Assembly: GCA_028281425.1 (NCBI GenBank)
Contig: JANQJX010000166.1
Coordinates: 1 to 13,411 of the forward strand
Direction of reading: 5' to 3'
DNA from: Simkania sp.
GTDB lineage: Bacteria > Chlamydiota > Chlamydiia > Chlamydiales > Simkaniaceae
Length of the DNA: 13,411 nt
Shown here: positions 1 through 7,028 of the stretch, piece after piece
How the letters are laid out: every line of letters starts with the position of its first letter
Numbering within the stretch: the first letter of the stretch is position 1
Position numbers and translations under genes: made by a program
Notes under the pieces: generated by a model
What the model saw: the letters and a program-made list of their open reading frames with translations, nothing else
The model's database searches: none
What the model was told of the DNA's origin: nothing

Positions 1-226
1 GTGAAGACAAAGTTAAGCCATTTTTCTTTGAAATATAAACTCATCATCAGAGCAAATCAAATGGCATTTCAAGAATTAAAGAATTTACAACAATAAGCTG
101 TCTTTTTTGTGTAAGGTGAGTTAAAAAAACAGTCTGTAAGCCTTTTCGAAAGAGGGGACACGGGAAATGCGTGTTAGCGTAAGCAAGTCATCAACTTGGA
201 TTAAGAAAAACCACGAATTTTTTTCC

Positions 227-255
227 TGTACTTCTTAAACATTTGTTCCTATAAT
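227..255 (+). promoter_or_regulatory. Candidate sigma-70-type promoter for htrA
   Basis: A consensus -10 box TATAAT lies at 250-255. Seventeen bases upstream, 227-232 reads TGTACT, a poor -35 match, so the call rests mainly on the -10. Transcription would start near 262 and give a leader of about 165 nt carrying the 268-287 hairpin close to its 5' end. An AT-rich background produces TATAAT by chance fairly often, so confidence is low. Confidence 0.3.
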
Positions 256-262
256 TCAAGTT

Positions 263-287
263 AAAAAACAAGGCATGGCTGCCTTGT
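263..287 (-). terminator. Intrinsic-terminator-like hairpin, minus strand
   Basis: ACAAGGCA (268-275) and TGCCTTGT (280-287) form a perfect 8-bp stem with a TGGC tetraloop. Read on the minus strand the stem is followed at once by a T run (the A run at 263-267 on the plus strand), the classic Rho-independent arrangement. On the plus strand no T run follows. The puzzle is what it would terminate: no minus-strand gene lies to its right, only the htrA leader. It may end a short antisense or small RNA, or be a remnant. Confidence 0.4.
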
Positions 288-415
288 ATCCCTCATAAAT
301 TCAGAAAAAAGAAGTTAAACTTTGCTTTCGGCATGTGACCAAATCTCTTCTTTCTATGTTTGTGAAAAGTAGGAGAACTATAGCAACCATAAGTAATAAT
401 AAAAAGAGATGACTC

Positions 416-421
416 AAGGAG
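416..421 (+). promoter_or_regulatory. Ribosome binding site that fixes the htrA start
   Basis: AAGGAG at 416-421 is five bases before the ATG at 427. The in-frame ATG at 409 has no such site and would add six residues ahead of the signal peptide. The 427 start is therefore preferred. Confidence 0.75.
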
Positions 422-426
422 TTGGT

Positions 427-1917
427 ATGAAGTATTTCATCTTTGGAATTGTTGTTTTATTTTCATCTGTTTTATTTCCAAGTTTACAAGCAAAAGAAAA
501 AGAGACGAAAAAAGCAAATATCGCTTATCACTCAAAACGACTTCCTAAGAGTCAAAAACAACTCTCCTCTAAGGTTTCTGCAAAAACTTTTTCTTCTCCT
601 TTTATCAAAGTAGCAAAACAAGTCACCCCAACTGTTGTCTATATTCAAGCAGAAGGGGCCCCTGCATATGATCAACAAGATCCTTTCGATTTTTTTAACG
701 ATGATTTTTTCAATCGTTTTTTTGGAGTGCCCCCAAAAAGACGTCCCCCTGAGCAAAAACGTATTAGTCAAGGCTCTGGATTTATTATCTCTCCAAGTGG
801 GCATATTTTAACAAATTTTCATGTTGTTGGTGGGGCTAAAAAGATTACTGTCTCTCTTCCCAAGAAAAAAGGACAAGAATTTCTCGCGACTTTAATCGGG
901 GGGGATGAACGTACAGATGTTGCAGTCATTAAAATTGATCCCCCTTCCCAAGATGATCTCCCTTTTTTAGAATTTGGGAATTCTGATGAAGTAAAAGTAG
1001 GAGAATGGGTTCTTGCCGTTGGAAATCCTTTTCAACTCAATGCAACTGTAACAGCGGGTATCATCAGTGCAAAAGGACGTCAAAACTTACAAATCACCGA
1101 TTTAGAAGATTTTCTCCAAACCGATGCTGCAATTAATCCTGGCAATTCAGGGGGGCCTCTCGTCGATTTAGACGGAAAAGTCATTGGGATGAATACAGCC
1201 ATTGTCTCTCGATCAGGAGGATATATGGGGATTGGCTTTGCAATCCCAAGCAATATGCTTAAAAATATTTCACAGCAACTTAAGAAAAAAGGAAGCGTTT
1301 CTCGTGGATTTTTAGGAGTTTCTATTCAGTTCATTACACCAGAACTTGCCGAAGTTTTAAATCTGTCCGATACGAAAGGAGCTCTTGTCTCTGACGTCAT
1401 TCCTGATTCTCCAGCTGACCTAGCAGGTCTTCAACAAGGAGACATTATTACTCACATGAATGAAAATCTTATAGAATCTCCTACAGAACTCCGTAAGCAA
1501 GTTATGGATCTCGAGCCCAACACTAAAGTTTCTTTAAGAATCAATCGAAAAGGAAAAATGCTTCCTCCTATTACAGTCACCTTGGGAACTGATGGACAAA
1601 GTTCTTTTACCTCAAATGCCACCTCTTCTCACATGCTTGGAATTTCTGTTGATAATTTAACAAATGAAAATATCAAAAAATATGGACTTAGAAATAATGA
1701 TACTGGGGTTGTTATCGTCAAGGTAGATCCTACATCACAAGCAGCTCAATTGGGGTTAAAAGAAGGTTTTCTTATCATGGCCCTTAATCACCAAAAAGTT
1801 AAAAATATTCGTGATTTTAACCAGGCTCTTGCTTCAGTTCAAAAAAATGATCGGATTCTAATTTTAGTCAAACAAGGAGCATTCATGCGCTTTTATGCCA
1901 TTAAAGCAACTCCATAA
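427..1917 (+). CDS. htrA: Periplasmic serine protease/chaperone HtrA (DegP/Do family)
   Basis: Degrades or refolds misfolded envelope proteins in the periplasm. The 496-residue product starts with a signal peptide (hydrophobic residues about 3-18, likely cleavage after LFPSLQA at about 22). A low-complexity linker follows, then a trypsin-like protease domain with the full triad: His132 (TNFHVV, where TNNHVV is usual), Asp164 (RTDVAV) and Ser241 (GNSGGPL). Two PDZ domains follow, at about 290-375 and 395-490. Length and layout match DegP/DegQ. The stretch FDFFNDDFFNRFFG just before the protease core resembles chlamydial HtrA as I recall it, and is the main reason to place the window in the Chlamydiota. 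The next gene starts one base after this stop, so the two are probably co-translated. The family and the catalytic residues are certain; the taxonomic reading is an inference. Confidence 0.95.
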   Translation: MKYFIFGIVVLFSSVLFPSLQAKEKETKKANIAYHSKRLPKSQKQLSSKVSAKTFSSPFIKVAKQVTPTVVYIQAEGAPAYDQQDPFDFFNDDFFNRFFGVPPKRRPPEQKRISQGSGFIISPSGHILTNFHVVGGAKKITVSLPKKKGQEFLATLIGGDERTDVAVIKIDPPSQDDLPFLEFGNSDEVKVGEWVLAVGNPFQLNATVTAGIISAKGRQNLQITDLEDFLQTDAAINPGNSGGPLVDLDGKVIGMNTAIVSRSGGYMGIGFAIPSNMLKNISQQLKKKGSVSRGFLGVSIQFITPELAEVLNLSDTKGALVSDVIPDSPADLAGLQQGDIITHMNENLIESPTELRKQVMDLEPNTKVSLRINRKGKMLPPITVTLGTDGQSSFTSNATSSHMLGISVDNLTNENIKKYGLRNNDTGVVIVKVDPTSQAAQLGLKEGFLIMALNHQKVKNIRDFNQALASVQKNDRILILVKQGAFMRFYAIKATP

Positions 1918-1918
1918 A

Positions 1919-2821
1919 ATGCCTAAGATTTCTCTGCTCTTGCCAACTCGCCATCGTATTCATCGAGCACTTGCATTTTTGAAATCGATTGTTGCTACAG
2001 CAAACCAACTCTCAAACATAGAGGTTCTTCTTGCTATTGATGATGATGACCAAGAAAGTCAGCTCCTGACTTCTCCTCATCCTGACTTGTTAATTCATAA
2101 AATCATCGGGCCTAAAACAACAATGGGACAACTCAATACACGCCTTTTGCATCATGCAAGGGGAGATATCCTCATGCTTGTCAATGATGATATTTTGGTG
2201 CGCACCCCAAATTGGGATGTTCATTTTATTCACAGCTCTCAAACCTTTTCCGACCAAATCTACTTAATGCATACAAAAGATGGGTTTAAAGATCGCTCTT
2301 TTCCTATTTTCCCCATCTTATCGAAACGTTGCTGCAAGTTGATGCAAGACCCCTATCCAAACGAATTTTATGGGGATGGAATTGATTTGCATCTTTTTGA
2401 TATTTTCGTCCGTCTTAAAAATTTAGGACATCAAAGAATTATCTATCTTGAGCATGTATTTTTTGAACACATGCATTTTGTTCTAGGTAAAGCTAAAAAT
2501 GATGAGATTTATCGCTCTCGCTGCCATCTAAGTGGGAATCAAACTTTTTATGCTCTCTGGGAATTTCGAGAGCAAATAGCGTATGTTCTCTTTCAAAAAA
2601 TCGAAGGATATAAAGAAGAAAAAATCCTCACGAAAAAACCTTTAAAAAACCAAAATCGTTTTTTCCTTCTTTTCATTTGTTTTTTGAAAAGCAAACAAAC
2701 ATTTATCTACCGCATTAAATATCTCTCTTACCATCTTGCAAGAGAGATTTATTTTTTCTTACATTTCGATATTTTAAAACGTTTTGTGAAGCGTTCGTTT
2801 AAAAAATCATTTTCTGCTTGA
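1919..2821 (+). CDS. Family-2-like glycosyltransferase
   Basis: A GT-A fold glycosyltransferase of about 300 residues. It opens with KISLLLPTRHR, the first beta strand of GT2 enzymes. A DxD-like metal and nucleotide-sugar site is seen at Asn89-Asp90-Asp91 (LVNDDILV). The segment with Asp153 and Asp156 (GDGIDLHLFD), followed by a His-containing YLEHVFFEHMH, probably forms the acceptor/catalytic side. The last ~80 residues are basic and rich in Phe, Tyr and Ile, which suggests membrane association. The frame also allows an ATG at 1895 inside htrA, but the fold begins right after the ATG at 1919, one base past the htrA stop, and no good SD favours 1895. Donor and acceptor cannot be told from sequence. 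It lies just before the sugar cluster and may use its product, though it belongs to the htrA transcription unit. Confidence 0.8.
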   Translation: MPKISLLLPTRHRIHRALAFLKSIVATANQLSNIEVLLAIDDDDQESQLLTSPHPDLLIHKIIGPKTTMGQLNTRLLHHARGDILMLVNDDILVRTPNWDVHFIHSSQTFSDQIYLMHTKDGFKDRSFPIFPILSKRCCKLMQDPYPNEFYGDGIDLHLFDIFVRLKNLGHQRIIYLEHVFFEHMHFVLGKAKNDEIYRSRCHLSGNQTFYALWEFREQIAYVLFQKIEGYKEEKILTKKPLKNQNRFFLLFICFLKSKQTFIYRIKYLSYHLAREIYFFLHFDILKRFVKRSFKKSFSA

Positions 2822-2846
2822 CTTTGATTATAACCTTTTGTAAAAA
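2818..2846 (+). promoter_or_regulatory. Candidate promoter for the nucleotide-sugar operon
   Basis: TTGACT at 2818-2823 (five of six bases of the -35 consensus) is separated by exactly 17 bases from TAAAAA at 2841-2846 (four of six for the -10). It overlaps the stop of the preceding glycosyltransferase and sits in the only sizeable gap (2822-2940) before the nine-gene cluster. A weak AT-rich inverted repeat at 2875-2894 (AAGAAAG/CTTTCTT, 6-nt loop) lies in the resulting leader. It has no T run, so I do not call it a terminator. Confidence 0.35.
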
Positions 2847-2929
2847 AAGCAATTAGTTTATCTTTCCCACAAGAAAGAAAGTTTAAGCTTTCTTATCTAA
2901 AAGAATCTAAGTCACAACTCGAATAAGTC

Positions 2930-2936
2930 AAGGAGG
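2930..2936 (+). promoter_or_regulatory. Strong ribosome binding site supporting a TTG start
   Basis: AAGGAGG at 2930-2936 is a near-perfect anti-16S match, four bases before the TTG at 2941. The next in-frame ATG, codon 12 at 2974-2976, would fall inside the Rossmann beta strand (ILMTGAAG). The TTG start is therefore preferred. Confidence 0.65.
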
Positions 2937-2940
2937 TTGT

Positions 2941-3894
2941 TTGAATATCACATCAAATAAAACGCACATTTTGATGACAGGAGCAGCAGGTTATATCGGC
3001 TCTGTCCTTATTCCTATGTTGCTTGAAAAAGGATTTTTAATCACCGCTTTAGATAACTTCATGTATAAACAAAACTCTTTAAACCATGTTGCTTACCACC
3101 CCCATTTTCAAGTGATCAACGGAGATATTCGAGATATAGAAAAAATGAAATCCCTGATCAAACGGGCAGATATTATCCTCCCTTTTGCCGCTCTTGTTGG
3201 AGCCCCTCTTTGTAAAAAAGACCCTTTTAACGCCACTTCTATTAATCTCGATGCAACAATTAATTTCATCCACATGATCTCTCCTGATCAATGGATCATC
3301 ATGCCAACGACCAATAGTGCCTATGGGTCTGGAGACAAAAACCATTTTTGTACAGAAGAATCTTCCTTACATCCTATTTCTCAATATGCTGAAGAAAAAG
3401 TAAAAGTAGAAAATGTTTTGATGCAATTGCCCAATGCAATAAGTTTCCGCTTAGCAACTGTGTTTGGAATGTCTCCCCGTATGCGTATCGACCTTTTGGT
3501 CAACGATTTCGTCTATCGTGCTGTCCATGACCGGGCTATTTTGCTTTTTGAAAGCCATTTTAAACGTAATTATATTCATATACGAGATGTATGCAGAGCA
3601 TTCTTACATGCCATCAACCATTTCGACAGAATGAAACACCAAGTCTATAATGTAGGCCTTTCCAATGCTAATCTCTCAAAAAAAGAACTCTGCATGGAAA
3701 TCAAAAAACAACTCCCCTCATTCACATTCATGGAAGCCCCAATTGGAAAAGATCCAGATCAAAGAAATTATATTGTTTCAAATGAAAAAATCGAAAACAC
3801 TGGATTTAAACCCATCTACCAGCTAAAAGATGGAATTCAAGAACTTATCAAAGGCTTTAGTATGATTAAAAATTCTATATATGCAAATGTTTAG
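2941..3894 (+). CDS. SDR sugar-nucleotide dehydrogenase, Cj1427-like (GDP-heptose C4 oxidation)
   Basis: An NAD(P)-dependent extended short-chain dehydrogenase of 317 residues, starting at TTG. It has the Rossmann motif TGAAGYIGS (13-21), the acidic cofactor segment ending strand 2 (LDNF), GDIRD, and a catalytic triad readable as Thr124 (PTTNSAYG), Tyr149 and Lys153 (YAEEK). Segments such as AALVGAPLCK, SFRLATVFG, SPRMRIDLLVNDF and NYIHIRDV closely recall Campylobacter jejuni Cj1427. That enzyme oxidises C4 of GDP-D-glycero-alpha-D-manno-heptose with tightly bound NAD, regenerated by 2-oxoglutarate. The match is from memory, not a search. It heads a cluster that also holds HddA and HddC, which fits a GDP-heptose substrate. 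The alternative is a generic NDP-sugar 4-epimerase. It does not look like GDP-mannose 4,6-dehydratase, which has GITGQDG at the N-terminus. Confidence 0.8.
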   Translation: MNITSNKTHILMTGAAGYIGSVLIPMLLEKGFLITALDNFMYKQNSLNHVAYHPHFQVINGDIRDIEKMKSLIKRADIILPFAALVGAPLCKKDPFNATSINLDATINFIHMISPDQWIIMPTTNSAYGSGDKNHFCTEESSLHPISQYAEEKVKVENVLMQLPNAISFRLATVFGMSPRMRIDLLVNDFVYRAVHDRAILLFESHFKRNYIHIRDVCRAFLHAINHFDRMKHQVYNVGLSNANLSKKELCMEIKKQLPSFTFMEAPIGKDPDQRNYIVSNEKIENTGFKPIYQLKDGIQELIKGFSMIKNSIYANV

Positions 3895-3906
3895 GAATCC
3901 ACGCTT

Positions 3907-5493
3907 ATGAAGTTTATTAGAACCTCTCAAAAAAAAAGGCCAAAAGTTTCTCTGATTCTACTCGATTGGAATGTACGTGAAAGTTTTCATATCTGCCACT
4001 ACCTCGCTAAACAGACAGTTCCCCGAGAAACCTTTGAAGTCAATGTTCTTGAATATTATAATGTCATCTCTGATGCAGCCGAAGAATTTGAAGAACAAAT
4101 TGATCATTGGCTATTACTTGAAATGCCCTCTTCTTGTTATTACCACAAACATTTGATGTACAATATTGGGGCTTTAATTTCTCAAGGAGAGATTCTCGTT
4201 ATTTGTGATTCAGATGCGATGTTGAAACCCACATTTATTGAAAGCATCATCACAACATTTGAAAAAACCGAAGATATTGTTCTTCATTTAGACCAATTTC
4301 GAAATAAACGAGAAGATTTCTACCCCTTTAACTATCCTTCATTTTCCGATATCACTGGCAAAGGATGCATTAACTATCATAAGGGACTCACAACGGGAAT
4401 TGTCGCTCAAACCGATATCCTTCATAAAAGAAATTATGGTGCTTGCTTTTGTTGCACAAAAAAAGATTTTTTAGCAATCGGTGGAGCAGACGAACATATT
4501 GACTTTATCGGTCACATTTGTGGTCCTTATGACCTTACGTTCAGATTGGTAAATTTAGGAAAAGAAGAAGTTTGGCATAAAAAAGAGTTTCTCTATCATA
4601 CCTTTCATCCCGGAACAGATGGAAAGGGAGAATATTTAGGCCCTCATGATGGGTATAACATGTCACTGACCTCTCTTGAATCTTTTTCAACAAAAAGAGT
4701 TGAGCCTCATGTAAGCAATCCTCTTATCGACAAATTAAAAAAAGGAAAGTCCCTAACTTACGAAGAGATTATGGAAGAAGGAATTACAGCAGAAAACATC
4801 AAAATTTCTAACCTTAGCTTTCTGAAAAATCGTCCCCAAGTTAAGCAGCATGCTTTCAACACCTATAAATTCATGATGTATTACAACCTTCTCATCAAAA
4901 AATCTAAAAAAAATTACTCTGTTTATTCCAACATCCAAGACTTAAGGAACACCCACAACCCTCTATTTAGTCACCCTCAATGGAAAAAAACAAAGCAATT
5001 TATAAAAAACCAACACCAAAGTTCTTTTTTTCAGAATAAACACGCTTTTTTTTGGATTCTCGTTCTTAATAAAATTTGGAAGCGTTACTTCTTTCCTTCT
5101 TACAACCTGATTTTAAAATTTTTCAAAAGGGGTTTGCAGTTTTTTTTAAATCAAAAACAGTACGGAAGTTATATTGACCGTACCTCTTCTTTTCATTTTT
5201 TTTGGTGGAATTATATCAACAAAGCCTATGCAAATGATACCCCTTCCTTTTTTGTAACCAATCAAATGTCTTCTTTAAAAAAGCTAAAAGAGCTTTTACA
5301 ATTAAAAACATCCCTTTCTCTGAAAAAAAAGAGTCATATCCATTTTATTTTTTTAAAAGATCAATTAAAATCCAAAAAGATAAAGAGGACCATCAAAAAT
5401 CTTTCGTCAAGTCATATTTATCTTCTCCGAGAAGCACTGCTTGATTGGGAAAGCCATGGGGTTTTTAAAAACTTAGACATAACTATTATTTAA
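3907..5493 (+). CDS. Family-2 glycosyltransferase with long C-terminal extension
   Basis: A 528-residue protein. Residues ~10-270 form a GT-A/GT2 domain: KVSLILLDWN at the start, a clear DxD at Asp101-Ser-Asp103 (VICDSDAM), GGADE at 192-196 and GPYDLTFR at 206-213, where the catalytic base region is expected. The remaining ~230 residues are rich in Lys, Phe, Tyr and Trp, with short hydrophobic stretches (for example FFWILVLNKIW). I recognise no domain there; it may anchor the protein to the inner membrane or a partner. AGGAA at 3893-3897, overlapping the previous stop, is the ribosome site. It probably transfers the sugar made by the cluster to a lipid, glycan or protein acceptor. Donor and acceptor are not deducible. 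Confidence 0.8.
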   Translation: MKFIRTSQKKRPKVSLILLDWNVRESFHICHYLAKQTVPRETFEVNVLEYYNVISDAAEEFEEQIDHWLLLEMPSSCYYHKHLMYNIGALISQGEILVICDSDAMLKPTFIESIITTFEKTEDIVLHLDQFRNKREDFYPFNYPSFSDITGKGCINYHKGLTTGIVAQTDILHKRNYGACFCCTKKDFLAIGGADEHIDFIGHICGPYDLTFRLVNLGKEEVWHKKEFLYHTFHPGTDGKGEYLGPHDGYNMSLTSLESFSTKRVEPHVSNPLIDKLKKGKSLTYEEIMEEGITAENIKISNLSFLKNRPQVKQHAFNTYKFMMYYNLLIKKSKKNYSVYSNIQDLRNTHNPLFSHPQWKKTKQFIKNQHQSSFFQNKHAFFWILVLNKIWKRYFFPSYNLILKFFKRGLQFFLNQKQYGSYIDRTSSFHFFWWNYINKAYANDTPSFFVTNQMSSLKKLKELLQLKTSLSLKKKSHIHFIFLKDQLKSKKIKRTIKNLSSSHIYLLREALLDWESHGVFKNLDITII

Positions 5494-5504
5494 GGAAATC
5501 ATTT

Positions 5505-7010
5505 ATGAATAAGAAAAAAATTGATATTCTACTGATCAATCCCGGTTCTCTCCAAGCTGTTTATCAAGAACTCAATCATGAATTTTCTGCAATTGAATCT
5601 CCTTCTCTTGCAGCTCTTTTTGCAACCTACGTCCGCCTTAAAGGAGCAAGTGTTGATATTATTGATGCTCCTGCTTTAAATCTTGATCCTTCTCAAGTTG
5701 CAGATCTTATCGATCAAGATTATGACCCCACTTTGGTTGTCATGGTTGTTTATGGATTTCAACCTTCTGCTTCCACGCAAAATATGCCTGCTGCAGGCCA
5801 AACTTGTAGAGAACTCAAAAAACGGCGTCCTGAGTTAAAAATTTTAATGACAGGAACACATGTCGCTGCTTTGCCACAAAAGACAATGGAAGAAGAAACG
5901 GTCGATTTTGTATGCAGTCAAGAAGGACCCCAGACGATTTTCGCAACTTTTGAGGTGCTAAAAGCTCAATCTTATGATTTCACCTCTGTTCCTAGCTTAT
6001 ATTACCGAAAAGAGAAGCACATCGTTTCAACTCCTAAAGGTCCCCTCTTAGAAAATTTAAGTAAGGTCATGCCAGGAGCCGCTTGGGATCTACTTCCTAT
6101 GGACCGTTATCGCGCTCATAATTGGCACTGTTTTGAGCATATCGACCAAAGGGCTCCTTATGCATCGATTCATACTTCACTTGGATGCCCTTATCGTTGC
6201 ACCTTTTGTTGCATCAATGCCCCTTTCGGAGGTTCTTCCTACCGACTTTGGGATCCCAAAGTGGTTGTCAAAGATATTGATGTTTTGGTCAATAAATATG
6301 GCGTCAAAAACATCAAATTTGTTGATGAAATGTTCGTTTTAAACAGACGTCATGTCAACGACATTTGTGACCTTTTAATCGAGCGTCAATATGGACTCAA
6401 CATTTGGGCATATGCACGTGTTGATACTGTAAAAGATGCCTTCTTAGAAAAGCTCTGCAAGGCAGGGATTCGCTGGCTTGCGCTTGGAATTGAATCGGGA
6501 AGTCAGCATGTCCGTGACGGAGTTGAAAAAGGACGTTTTGGAACAGAAGATATCCTGCGTGTTGTCAAAAACATTCAAAACGCCAATATCAATGTGATTG
6601 GAAACTTCATTTTCGGACTTCCTGATGACACCTTTGAATCTATGCAAGAAACTCTTGACCTTGCCTTAGAAGCTAACTGCGAGTTTGCCAATTTTTACTG
6701 CGCCATGGCTTATCCTGGTTCAAAGCTCTATAAGATAGCTCTTGAAAATCATTGGGATTTACCAATTTCTTGGCTTGGCTACTCTCAGCATGCTTATCAT
6801 TCGCAACCTCTAAGGACAGAAAAGCTCACTTCAGCTGAAGTGTTAGCTTTTAGAGATCAAGCCTTTCACCTTTATTTTAGTCATCCTAAATATTTAGCAC
6901 TTGTTGAAAAAAAATTTGGCCCAAAAGTTCTCTCTCACATCAATCAAATGAATCAAATCAAATTACGACGTAAAATTGTTGAAGAAGACTCCATTTTGAG
7001 TCCCCTTTAA
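5505..7010 (+). CDS. B12-binding-domain radical SAM protein
   Basis: A 501-residue protein with an N-terminal cobalamin-binding-type domain (about 1-165). It includes ILLINPGS, LAALFATYVRLKGASVDIID and the segment TGTHVAALP, typical of this class. A radical SAM domain follows, with the [4Fe-4S]-binding triplet Cys228-x3-Cys232-x2-Cys235 (CPYRCTFC). Further radical SAM elements are FVDEMFVLNRR, LALGIESGSQ and NFIFGLPDDT. The DxHxxG cobalamin-ligand motif is not present, as is common in this subclass, so cobalamin may bind without a lower His ligand or not at all. Family members do C-methylation and other radical chemistry. The substrate here is unknown, but its place inside the operon suggests the nucleotide sugar or the glycan. 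The SD AAGGAAA overlaps the stop of the preceding gene. Confidence 0.85.
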   Translation: MNKKKIDILLINPGSLQAVYQELNHEFSAIESPSLAALFATYVRLKGASVDIIDAPALNLDPSQVADLIDQDYDPTLVVMVVYGFQPSASTQNMPAAGQTCRELKKRRPELKILMTGTHVAALPQKTMEEETVDFVCSQEGPQTIFATFEVLKAQSYDFTSVPSLYYRKEKHIVSTPKGPLLENLSKVMPGAAWDLLPMDRYRAHNWHCFEHIDQRAPYASIHTSLGCPYRCTFCCINAPFGGSSYRLWDPKVVVKDIDVLVNKYGVKNIKFVDEMFVLNRRHVNDICDLLIERQYGLNIWAYARVDTVKDAFLEKLCKAGIRWLALGIESGSQHVRDGVEKGRFGTEDILRVVKNIQNANINVIGNFIFGLPDDTFESMQETLDLALEANCEFANFYCAMAYPGSKLYKIALENHWDLPISWLGYSQHAYHSQPLRTEKLTSAEVLAFRDQAFHLYFSHPKYLALVEKKFGPKVLSHINQMNQIKLRRKIVEEDSILSPL

Positions 7011-7014
7011 ACTT

Positions 7015-7020
7015 AAGGAA
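7015..7020 (+). promoter_or_regulatory. Ribosome binding site supporting the TTG start of hddA
   Basis: AAGGAA at 7015-7020 is eight bases before TTG at 7029. Proteins of this kinase family characteristically begin with M-I-I-S-R-T-P-F-R-I-S, which is exactly what follows this TTG. No nearby in-frame ATG preserves that beginning. Confidence 0.7.
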
Positions 7021-7028
7021 CAAACGTT

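Larger units (their letters stand above)
1..426. other. Gene-poor leader upstream of htrA
   Basis: No convincing complete gene is visible on either strand. The frame starting at base 1 is open to a TAA at 91-93 (about 30 codons) and could be the tail of an upstream gene, but I do not recognise it. A second frame is open from base 3 to a TAA at 36-38. The middle (about 140-200) is less AT-rich than its surroundings and has a small hairpin at 184-198 (CAAGT, 5-nt loop, ACTTG). The later part holds a perfect TATAAT at 250-255 and a strong 8-bp hairpin at 268-287, listed separately. I find no tRNA and no CRISPR repeats. Confidence 0.5.

Noticed and set aside
1..93. C-terminal end of an upstream gene
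   Set aside because: Only ~30 codons are open in one frame and a competing frame stops at 38. No family is recognisable, so it is mentioned in the leader entry only.
409..426. Start of htrA at the upstream ATG 409
   Set aside because: It lacks a ribosome site and adds residues before the signal peptide; ATG 427 has AAGGAG at ideal distance.
2875..2894. Terminator after the first glycosyltransferase
   Set aside because: The stem AAGAAAG/CTTTCTT is AT-rich and no T run follows on the plus strand.
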